From the NCBI GenBank assembly GCA_963761655.1, contig CAVXHI010000010.1, positions 140,289-204,288 on the forward strand: a DNA stretch of 64,000 nucleotides, given 5' to 3'. Position 1 is the stretch's first letter. Every line of letters begins with the position of its first letter. The notes under the pieces were generated by a model that ran no database searches, was not told where the DNA came from, and was given only the letters and a program-made list of their open reading frames with translations. The stretch is from RYN-122 sp963761655. GTDB lineage: Bacteria; Actinomycetota; Actinomycetes; Mycobacteriales; SCTD01. Positions 25,559 to 33,337 of this stretch are shown here, piece after piece. The position numbers were made by a program, and so were the translations under genes.

Positions 25559-26106
25559 GCGGGACCCTCGGACAGCAGCGCCGACACGTCGGCCTCGCCG
25601 TCCCGGTAGCGGCGGGTGATCTCGGCGCTGCACGCGTCCATGACCTTCTGGACCTCGCGGCGCTTGCCCGAGAGCTTCTGCTCCTCCTCGCTCAGCACGC
25701 GCATCGCGTGGGCGAGGTCGTCGGGCGTGCGGGCGCTGACGTCGGACAGGTCGATGTCGGCGACCAGGGCCTCGACGTAGCGGCGGTGGCTGTCGACGCG
25801 GCTCGGCTCCACCGTGCTGTGCCGACCGAGGCCGTGCGCGGTGCCCCGGGGCTCGTCGGCGAGGATGCCGGCGAGGTCCTCGACGAGGTTCTTGCCGCTG
25901 CCCTCGCGCCGGTTCAGCTCGGCCCGCAGGACGTCGAGGCGGCCCTGGATGAGGCGCCGCAGGTAGGACAGGTCGACCTCCTCCTGCTCGGCCTCGCCGC
26001 GCAGCCCGCGGACGTCCTCCAGCGGCGCCGCGCCCAGCCCGGACAGGTAGTCCTCGGACAGCACCCGGTCGATCCGGCGGGTGCCCTTCACGGGCTCGGG
26101 CGTCAC
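25555..26106 (-). CDS. rsiG: c-di-GMP-responsive anti-sigma factor RsiG
   Basis: A 183-aa helical protein often annotated as aerial mycelium formation protein. In Streptomyces RsiG loaded with c-di-GMP sequesters the sporulation sigma factor WhiG. The known ligand signature E(x3)S(x2)R(x3)Q(x3)D occurs twice, once per coiled-coil helix: EVDLSYLRRLIQGRLD (about residues 42-57) and EQKLSGKRREVQKVMD (about 140-155). Between them lies LADEPRGTAHGLGRHSTVEP, a family block. The ATG at 26106 starts TPEPVKGTRRIDRVLSEDYL. It heads the asparaginase/membrane-protein chain and is divergent from the DUF4388 gene. Confidence 0.92.
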   Translation of the reverse strand: MTPEPVKGTRRIDRVLSEDYLSGLGAAPLEDVRGLRGEAEQEEVDLSYLRRLIQGRLDVLRAELNRREGSGKNLVEDLAGILADEPRGTAHGLGRHSTVEPSRVDSHRRYVEALVADIDLSDVSARTPDDLAHAMRVLSEEEQKLSGKRREVQKVMDACSAEITRRYRDGEADVSALLSEGPA

Positions 26107-26246
26107 GGGCTGCTCCTCGATCGGTCGCGCAGGGGGGGTAGCGCCTCCATCGTGTCAGACACGTGCGACACGCCGAACGGCTCAATCTGCGCCGCGCTGC
26201 TGCCGAGGCTCCCTGTGCAGCCGCAACGACGACAGGGAGGTCGCAC

Positions 26247-29052
26247 GTGCTCAAGGGCGACCTCGCCGTGACGCCGCTCGCCGACGCCCTCGTCCAGCTC
26301 TCCGGCGGCGCCGCGACCGGCTGCCTGCGCGTGCTCGACCCCGTGGGCGAGGAGGCCAAGGTCTACCTGCGCGGCGGGTCGGTCTACGCCGTCCTCGTGC
26401 CCGGACGCCGCCCGCAGCTCGGCTCCCGCCTGGTCAGCTCCGGCACGCTCGCCCCCGAGGCGCTCGCCGAGGCCCTCGAGGCCCAGCGCACCGAGCTCCA
26501 GGGCTGGCGCCTCGGCGAGCTGCTCGTGCACCTCGGCTACGTCGACCAGGAGGTCGTGGAGGCCTTCGTCCACGAGCAGGTCCTCGCCGCCACCTGCGAC
26601 CTCGTCTCCTGGACCTCCGGCACCTGGCGCTTCCGCCCCAACGAGCGCACCCGCGAGGACGTCGCGCCGCCCGTCGACGTCCCGACCCTGATGGCCGCCG
26701 TCGCGCACCGCACCGCGTCCTGGACCTCGATCGTCGCCGTCGTCGACGGTCCCGACGCCGTCCCCGTGCTGTCCGCCTCCGGCGGAGCCTCCTCCGAGAC
26801 CGTCGTCGGTCCGGACGCGTGGTCGCTGCTGTGCAAGGTCGACGGCGTCCGCACCGTGGCCGAGCTCTCCCGCGACTGCGGCTTCACGCTGTACGAGGCC
26901 GGCCAGACCGTCCACGAGCTGGTCGACGCCGGGCTCGTGGAGATGTCCGACCCCTCCTCCGCGGTGGAGGAGCCCGCCCCCGCCTTCCTGCCCGGTGACC
27001 TCGCCTCCCGGCTGACGGCCGCCTTCGCGCCCTCCACCCCCGACGTCGCGCCCTCCGCCCCCGCCGAGCCCGTCGACGTCGCCGCCCTGATCTCCTCCGC
27101 TCTCCGCGAGCCCCCGGCCGACCCGCTCGACCAGGTGTCGGCCGCCCTGTCGGCCCTGCTCGGCCCGGGGCCGTCCGGCGAGGACGCCTTCGTCGTCCCC
27201 GCCCGCCGGACGCCGGTCAAGACGCCCGAGCAGCTCGCCGCCGAGCAGGCCCGGGCGGAGAAGACCGAGCGCGACCGGCTGCGCCGGTCCCGCGACGCCG
27301 CCGAGCTCGCGGCCGCCCAGGCGGACCTCGAGGCCGGCCGGCTCGCGCAGCAGCAGGAGGCCGAGGCTGCGCTGGACGCGGACCACGTCGCGGAGGTCGT
27401 GGACCTGCAGGCGGCGCGCGAGGCGGCCCGGGTGGCGGCTGCCGAAGCGGAGCGGGTCGAGGCGGAGCGCGTCGAGGCGGAGCGGGTCGAGGCGGAGCGG
27501 GTCGAGGCTGAGCAGGCCGCGGCCGAGGAGCAGGCCCGGCTCGAGGCGGAGCGAGTCGCCGCGGAGCAGGCCGCCGCCGAGGAGCAGGCACGGGTCGAGG
27601 CTGAGCGCGTCGAGGCTGAGCGCGTCGAGGCTGAGCGCGTCGAGGCGGAGCGGAACGCGGCCGAGGAGCAGGCCCGGCTCGAATCCGAGCAGGCACGGGC
27701 CGAGGCGGAGCGAGTCGCGGCCGAGCAGACCGCCGCCGAGGAGCAGGCACGGGCCGAGGCCGAGCAGGCCGCCGCCGAGGAGCAGGCACGCCTCGAGGCC
27801 GAGCAGGCCGCAGCCGAGGAGCAGGCACGCCTCCAGGCCGAGCAGGCAGCCGCCGAGGAGCAGGCACGCCTCCAGGCCGAGCAGGCCGCCGTCGAGGAGC
27901 AGGCACGCCTCCAGGCCGAGCAGGCCGCAGCCGAGGAGCAGGCACGCCTCCAGGCCGAGCAGGCCGCAGCCGAGCAGGCACGGGCCGAGGCTGAGCGAGT
28001 CGCGGCCGAGCAGGCCGCGGCCGAGCAGGCGCGTCTCGAGGCCGAACGAGTCGCGGCCGAGCGAGCGGCGGCCGAGCAGGCCCTGGCGCAGGAGCAGGCG
28101 CGGCTCGAGGCCGAGCGGGCCGCGGCGGAGCAGGCGCGGGCGGAGGCCGAGCGGATCTCCGCGGAGCGGGTCGCCGCAGAGCAGGCCGCTGCCGAGGAGC
28201 AGGCACGGCTCGAGGCCGAGAGGGCAGCGGCGGAGCAGGCGGCGGCGGAGCGCGCCCGGCTCGAGGCGGAGAGGGTCGAGCAGGCCCGCGCGGCCGAGGC
28301 CCTGCGGGTCGCCATCGAAGCGGAGCGCCAGCGCGAGGCGGAGCGGCTCGCCGAGGAGCAGGCCCGCCACGAGGCCGAGCAGCAGCGCCTCCAGGCCGAC
28401 GCCGCCCAGCGCCAGGCCGAGGAGCAGGCCCGCGCCCAGGCCCAGGCCGCCGCGGACGAGCAGGCCCGTCTCCAGGGCCGAGGAGCAGGCCCGCGCTCAG
28501 GCCCAGGCCGCCGCGGACGAGCAGGCCCGCCTCCAGGCCGAGGAGCAGGCCCGCGCTCAGGCCCAGGCTGCGGCCGAGCAGATCGAAGCCCAGCGCCTCG
28601 CCGAGGCCCGTGCGGAGGCGCAGGCTCTCGCCGACGAGGCAGAGGCGCGTGCCCGCGCGGAGGAGCAGCAGCGCCTGGCCCAGCAGCAGGCCGACGAGCT
28701 GGCCGCCTCCACCCAGCCGGTCGGCCCGCCCGTCGACCACGAGCAGGCCTTCGCCGCCTTCGCCGAGCTCCGCGCCGCCGCCGACAGCGCCCCCGAGGTG
28801 CAGGCGGACGAGACGCCGGAAGCCGACCAGGTCGAGCCCGCGGTCGAGGACGAGCCCTGGCAGCAGCCCTGGGGCGCGGAGGAGACCGACACCGCCTCGC
28901 TGCTCCGCGAGCTCTCGTCGCTGGGCCTCGACGACGACGCCCCGCCGCCCCCGCCGGTCCGCCCGCCCTCCCAGGCACCGACCCGCCCGACCTCGTCGGC
29001 GGCCACGGCAGCGGCGGGCAAGAAGCGCAAGGGCCTCTTCAGCCGCAGCTGA
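26247..29052 (+). CDS. DUF4388 (PATAN) domain protein with a long Ala/Glu-rich coiled coil, one frame break
   Basis: About 935 aa. A GTG at 26247 with GGGAGG seven bases upstream starts the DUF4388 domain (GDLAVTPLADALVQLSGGAA, RVLDPVGEEAKVYLRGGSVY). A winged-helix-like part follows (SLLCKVDGVRTVAELSRDCG, YEAGQTVHELVDAGLVEM), and then some 380 residues of coiled coil made of repeats such as AAEEQARLQAEQA. An extra G near 28477 shifts the frame; the tail is WGAEETDTASLLRELSSLGL and a basic end GKKRKGLFSRS. It could be a filament-like scaffold with a sensing head, by inference. It is divergent from rsiG across 140 bp. Confidence 0.8.
27440..28570 (+). repeat. Coding repeats of the Ala/Glu coiled coil
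   Basis: Units near 15 and 39 bp, with GCCGAGGAGCAGGCACGCCT as the commonest core, recur dozens of times and encode AAEEQARLQAEQ-type heptads. Their near identity makes the stretch prone to slippage and misassembly, and the only frame break of the gene lies at its 3' end. Confidence 0.8.
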
Positions 29053-29204
29053 GCGGCAGGCGCGCCGGGTCGTCAGACCGGGTGCAGCCGGACCTCGTGA
29101 GCTGGTGAAGGCAGAGCGCCCTCGGCGGCCGGCGCCACGGAGGAGGACAGCCTGCGGGTCACCTCGGAGTCGAAGCGACAACGCAGTGCGGTCTCGCGCG
29201 CCCG

Positions 29205-30128
29205 TCAGAAGCGGAGCAGTCCGGCTCTCGCCGCTGCCGCAGCTCTCGCCGGCGACACCGGGGCGTCGTCGGCCGGTGCCGGGTCGACTGCGGCCGCGAC
29301 GCCTCCGGCGACCAGCTCGGCGTCGTCGGGGACCTGCCGCTTGACCAGCGCGAGCGCCACGGGCCCGAGCTCGTGGTGCCGCGCCGCCGTCCCGACGAAC
29401 CCGACCTCGCGCTCGCCCATCAGCACGGGAGCACCGTGCGGGGGGAGCTCGCTGTCGCTGCCGTCCAGGTGCAGCAGCACGAGCCGGCGGGGCGGCCGCC
29501 CGAGGTTGTGCACGCGGGCGACCGTCTCCTGCCCGCGGTAGCAGCCCTTGTCCAGGTGCACCGCCCCCGACAGCCAGCCGACCTCGTGGGGCAGCGTCCG
29601 GTGGTCGGTGTCGAGCCCGAGACGGGGACGCCGGGCGGCGACCCGCAGGGCCTCCCAGGCCAGGACCCCGGCGACCGGCCCCTCCCACGCCTCGAGGTCC
29701 TCGGGGGCGAGGAGCCCGCGCGACGTCCACACCCGCTCAGGGGAGAGCTGCACCGTCACGCGGAGCATGAACTGCATCCTCTGCAGGAACGCGACCAGCG
29801 CGGGGCCGGTGCCGGGCTCGACCACGACCCAGGTCGTCTCGCCGTCGTCCTGCAGCACGAGGTGGTGCTCGACGTGGCCCTGCGGTGAGAGCACCAGGCC
29901 CTCGACGGGCTCGGGCCCCAGGCCCAGCACGTGCTGGGACAGCAGGGAGTGCAGCCAGGTCAGCCGGTCCGGCCCGTCGACGCGGACGACGTCGTGGTGG
30001 GACAGGTCCACCAGCGCCTCCCCCGCCTCCAGCAGCCGCTGCTCCCGGTAGGGGTCGCCGTAGTGCCCGGCGACGCCGGCGTCGGGCGGGTCAGCGGGGA
30101 CGGCACCGGGACGCGACAGGAGGCTCAC
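29205..30128 (-). CDS. ygfZ: Folate-binding YgfZ/GcvT-like protein
   Basis: A 307-aa protein that supports repair or assembly of some Fe-S enzymes in a folate-dependent way. Family markers: DLSHHDVVRVDGPDRLTWLH, SPQGHVEHHLVLQDD, and the YgfZ signature LDKGCYRGQETVARVHNLGR with its conserved Cys. The C-terminal barrel ends GPVALALVKRQVPDDAELVA. In mycobacteria the homolog lies next to the aminodeoxychorismate lyase gene; here the three secreted-protein genes and fur separate them. The start at 30128 gives the usual N-terminal segment. Confidence 0.93.
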   Translation of the reverse strand: MSLLSRPGAVPADPPDAGVAGHYGDPYREQRLLEAGEALVDLSHHDVVRVDGPDRLTWLHSLLSQHVLGLGPEPVEGLVLSPQGHVEHHLVLQDDGETTWVVVEPGTGPALVAFLQRMQFMLRVTVQLSPERVWTSRGLLAPEDLEAWEGPVAGVLAWEALRVAARRPRLGLDTDHRTLPHEVGWLSGAVHLDKGCYRGQETVARVHNLGRPPRRLVLLHLDGSDSELPPHGAPVLMGEREVGFVGTAARHHELGPVALALVKRQVPDDAELVAGGVAAAVDPAPADDAPVSPARAAAAARAGLLRF

Positions 30129-30144
30129 GACCCGCCCAACGCGG

Positions 30145-30174
30145 CGCGGCCCCCCGGCATGCCGGGAGGCCGCG
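30145..30174 (-). terminator. Hairpin after the first shared-module surface gene
   Basis: A 14-bp stem with one mismatch (30145-30158 with 30161-30174) and a two-base AT loop lies 13 bp past the stop of the minus-strand gene ending at 30188, and ahead of ygfZ. Confidence 0.65.
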
Positions 30175-30187
30175 TCGACGAGCAGGA

Positions 30188-31249
30188 CTAGCGGATCCGG
30201 ACGCGCACCTTGGGGCTCGTGCCGGCGGCGTTGTCGTTGTCGACCCCGGTGCCGGTGAACAGGTCGTAGGTGGCGTTGCTGCCGAAGGTCCGGGTCACGT
30301 TGTAGGTGCCCGTGGAGCTGACCCGGGCGCGGCTCGCGATGACGCGCTTGCCGCCCGGCGGCTGGTAGAAGACCGTGACCAGCTGGCCCTTGCGCTTGGG
30401 CAGCGTGCTGCCGGTGAAGCGGTAGGTGCGGGTGCCGGTCCGGGTGACCTTGAGGTTGAGGTCGGTGCGGACGGTGAGGACGGTCGTCTCGCTCATGACG
30501 CCGCCGCTGAGCACGTAGAGGCGGGTGTTGCCGCTCGGGCCGACCTCGAAGCTGAAGTCGCCGTTCTCGTCGGCCTCACCGCTGCGCACCAGGACGTAGT
30601 CGGTGCTGGGGCGGCTGTAGGCGTAGAGCTCGACGGCGGCGCCGGGCTGGGCCGTCCCGGTGACCAGCGACTTCTGCTTCGCGGTGATGGTCGCGGGCGT
30701 GACGTCGACGGTCGGGGTGGCCGCCTGGGCGGGGCCGCTCGGGCTGGGCGTCGTGCTCGCCGTCGGGGTGGCCGAGGCGCTGCCGCCGCCGCCCGGGACG
30801 ACGCAGGGGACGCCCGGCACGGGGATCGGGCAGGCCGCGGGGCTGGTGGTGGGGCTGGCGCTGCCGGACGGCTGCGGCGTCGTCGTGGCACTGGGCGAGG
30901 CGCTCGCTCCACCACCACCGCCGGGCGGGGCGAGGCAGGTGCCGTCGACGGGGACCTCCAGCCCCGGGCACGCGGTGGCCGAGGGACTCGCGGACGGGCT
31001 CGTCGTCGGGCTGCCGGTGGCGCCCGTGCTCGGGGTCGTCGTCGGCGAGGCGCTCGCCCCGCCACCGCCGGGCGGTGCCAGACAGGTGCCCGCGACCGGG
31101 ACCTCGACGCCCGCGCACGGCGTCGCCTCGGCCACGGGCAGACCGGGGACGAGGGCCGACGTGCCGGCCGAGGCGCTGAGGGTGGTCCCGGCGACGGTGG
31201 CAGCGACGACTGCTCCGACCAGGCCGATCACGAGGCGAGGACGACGCAC
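30188..31249 (-). CDS. Secreted protein with shared C-terminal module, paralog 1 (353 aa)
   Basis: A GTG at 31249, with GGAG six bases upstream, begins a signal peptide (LVIGLVGAVVAATVAGTTLS). The next 150 residues hold two near-repeats, GVEVPVAGTCLAPPGGGGAS and a copy with GLEVPVDGTCLAPPGG, then Ser/Pro/Thr-rich linkers typical of wall-spanning stalks. From about residue 198 comes the module shared with the next two genes: TITAKQKSLVTGTAQPGA, LYAYSRPSTDY, FEVGPSGNTRLYVL, TYRFTGSTLPKRKGQLVTVF and a closing VRVRIR. No membrane anchor or LPXTG. It is the shortest of the trio. Function unknown. Confidence 0.8.
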   Translation of the reverse strand: MRRPRLVIGLVGAVVAATVAGTTLSASAGTSALVPGLPVAEATPCAGVEVPVAGTCLAPPGGGGASASPTTTPSTGATGSPTTSPSASPSATACPGLEVPVDGTCLAPPGGGGGASASPSATTTPQPSGSASPTTSPAACPIPVPGVPCVVPGGGGSASATPTASTTPSPSGPAQAATPTVDVTPATITAKQKSLVTGTAQPGAAVELYAYSRPSTDYVLVRSGEADENGDFSFEVGPSGNTRLYVLSGGVMSETTVLTVRTDLNLKVTRTGTRTYRFTGSTLPKRKGQLVTVFYQPPGGKRVIASRARVSSTGTYNVTRTFGSNATYDLFTGTGVDNDNAAGTSPKVRVRIR

Positions 31250-31286
31250 GGGCTTCTCCAGGGGTTCGGGGTGGGCTGAGTGTGGC

Positions 31287-33266
31287 TCAGCCGAGGACGG
31301 CACGGAGCCGGTTGCTCTCGTTGCCGGCGTTGTTGATGTCGGTGCCCGTGGCGGTGAACAGGGTGACGGTGCCGCCGCCGGAGAACCTCCGGGTGACGTC
31401 GTAGGTCCCCTTGGCCGACACCCGGGCACGGGCGGCGATCACCCGGCTGCCGCTCCCGGACGAGTAGAAGACGGTCACGAGCTGGCCCGACCGCTTGGGG
31501 AGCGTGCTGCCCGTGAAGCGGTAGGTGCGGACCCCTGTCCGGACGACCTTGAGGTTGATCGACGTCCGTACCGTCAGGACGACGCTCTCGCTGTCCTGCC
31601 GGCCGCTGCCGTCGACGCGCGTGGTGCGGACGAACAGGCGGGTGTTGCCGCTCGGCCCGACCTGGAAGCCGATCGTCCCGTCCTGGGTCGCCACCCCCCG
31701 CCGCACCACGACGTACCGGGTGCTGGGCCGGCTGTACGCGTGGAGCTCGACGATCGCTCCGGGGAACGTCGTCGCCCGGACGCCGACCCCCTCCTGCGAG
31801 GTGATCGTGCTCCGCTCCAGCGTCACGACCGGCCGGACCGTGGCGGTCGCGGTGCTGGGCGGCGGGGACGGCGCCGCCGCGACGGTGTGCGTCGAGGAGT
31901 CCGAGCAGGTCCCGGCGGGCGTACCGGAGGTCGCTCCGGTACCCGCGCCCCGGGCCTGCGTGCACTGCGTCCTGGACGGCTCGTCGAGCGCGACCTTGAC
32001 GATCTGCGTCCCGGCCTCGCCGGCCGTGGTCAGCACCGTCGCGGTCGCGACGCCGGTGTCGTCGGTGACGAGCGCGGTCGCGGCGAGCTGTCCGGGCCCG
32101 ACCTCCGTCGCGGTGAGGGCGGCCCGGCGCACCGCTGCCCCGGTCGCGGCGGTGACCGTGGCGCGGAAGCTGCGGGTCTGGCCGGACACGGTCGTCGCGG
32201 CCGACGGCGTCAGCTCGACGAAGCGGGCGAGCGAGGCGTCGACCGGGGCCAGCGTCGTCGTGCGGGTGATCTCGTCCTGCGGCTCGGAGGGGTCCGGGCC
32301 GACGGTCCCGCCCGCCTGCTGCACCCAGACCTGCAGCGTGTCCGTCCCGGTCCTGGTACCGCCGAACGTGCAGGTGGCGACCCCGGCGTTGCTGCTCTCC
32401 CCGCACCCGGACCGCACCTGGTCGGCCGGCGCGGCGTTCGGCCCGCTCCCCACGCGGAGCAGGGGCGTCACCCCGGCGACGACGTCGCCCGAGCCGTTGC
32501 GCAGCGTCACGGGGATCGTGGTCGTCGCGCCCTGCTGGGCGGAGGCGGCCTCGGGCTCGGCGTCCAGGCTCCGGACGGCCTCGACCGCGGCGTCGGAGCC
32601 GGGGAGGCCGCCGTTCGAGAAGGTGGCCCGCCCCTCGGTGAGCAGCTCGCCGGTGTCGGCCGTGCCGTTGCTGTTGCGGTCCAGGAAGGCCTCGACCCGG
32701 GCGCCCCCAGCGGTCAGCCCGGCGACCCCGATGCGCACCACGCCGCCCGAGTAGCCGTACTGGGCGACGTCGACCCCGGTGGGGTTGTTGCTGTTCGGCG
32801 TCTGGCTGGGGGCGGCCCCGGCAGCGTCGGCGGCGACGTCGGGGTTGCCGCCCGACGCCGGGCGGGCCGGGTTCGGGGTGACGCTCGGGCCGGGCGCGTA
32901 GGACTGCGTGCTCCCCGGCGTGGCCAGCGGCCCGACGGCGGTCCCGGCGTTGGTGTACGTCGCTCCCGAGGCCGGCGGGGTGGTCTCGGGGGTCGTGCAG
33001 AAGTCGACGTCCTGGCTCGGGCCCTCGGGCAGCTCGGTCAGGCGCACGGTCGCCGTCGCGGCGTCGGTGGCCTGCACGCCCCGGGCGTCGACGGGCTGCA
33101 GGGTGACGACCAGGCAGGTGCCGGCCGCGCCCGCGACGGACGACAGTCGCAGCGCCGTCGTCGCGTCGGCCTGCGCCGGGCCGGCCAGGAGGGCGACACC
33201 GGCGACGACGGTGGCAGCCGCGGTCGAGAGCGAGACGGCCAGCCGGCCGGAGGACGAGCGGGTCAT
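31287..33266 (-). CDS. Secreted protein with shared C-terminal module, paralog 2 (659 aa)
   Basis: Signal peptide in the first 33 residues (VAGVALLAGPAQADA). The N-terminal 480 residues contain Ig-like segments with scattered cysteines (GAAGTCLVV, DVDFCTTPE, VRSGCGESSNAGVATCTFGG, SRTQCTQARG) and a calcium-loop-like DRNSNGTADTGEL. From about residue 505 it has the shared module: AYSRPSTRYVVVRRGVA, VGPSGNTRLFVRT, TSINLKVVRTGVRTYRFTGS and TLPKRSGQLVTVFY, ending NRLRAVLG. The linker TVAAAPSPPPSTATATV separates the parts. A TGA-overlapping hairpin follows. Surface role inferred only. Confidence 0.82.
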   Translation of the reverse strand: MTRSSSGRLAVSLSTAAATVVAGVALLAGPAQADATTALRLSSVAGAAGTCLVVTLQPVDARGVQATDAATATVRLTELPEGPSQDVDFCTTPETTPPASGATYTNAGTAVGPLATPGSTQSYAPGPSVTPNPARPASGGNPDVAADAAGAAPSQTPNSNNPTGVDVAQYGYSGGVVRIGVAGLTAGGARVEAFLDRNSNGTADTGELLTEGRATFSNGGLPGSDAAVEAVRSLDAEPEAASAQQGATTTIPVTLRNGSGDVVAGVTPLLRVGSGPNAAPADQVRSGCGESSNAGVATCTFGGTRTGTDTLQVWVQQAGGTVGPDPSEPQDEITRTTTLAPVDASLARFVELTPSAATTVSGQTRSFRATVTAATGAAVRRAALTATEVGPGQLAATALVTDDTGVATATVLTTAGEAGTQIVKVALDEPSRTQCTQARGAGTGATSGTPAGTCSDSSTHTVAAAPSPPPSTATATVRPVVTLERSTITSQEGVGVRATTFPGAIVELHAYSRPSTRYVVVRRGVATQDGTIGFQVGPSGNTRLFVRTTRVDGSGRQDSESVVLTVRTSINLKVVRTGVRTYRFTGSTLPKRSGQLVTVFYSSGSGSRVIAARARVSAKGTYDVTRRFSGGGTVTLFTATGTDINNAGNESNRLRAVLG

Positions 33267-33300
33267 GCGGCTCCTCGGGGGCCGGGACGGGCCGTGGCCT

Positions 33301-33327
33301 GCGCCCGGGGCGGGAGGCCCCGGGCGC
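33301..33327 (-). terminator. Hairpin after paralog 3 of the surface trio
   Basis: A perfect 11-bp stem (33301-33311 with 33317-33327) with loop GGGAG lies 11 bp past the stop of the gene ending at 33338. It suggests that each gene of the trio is at least partly transcribed on its own. Confidence 0.6.
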
Positions 33328-33337
33328 GTGGCGCGGA

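Noticed and set aside
26103..28370. 755-aa and 813-aa minus-strand frames with regular repeats
   Set aside because: The regularity comes from the coiled-coil repeats on the plus strand, which have a domain, a ribosome site and heptads.
27440..28570. Possible CRISPR array or satellite repeat
   Set aside because: Units are in frame, have no spacers and encode an Ala/Glu coiled coil.
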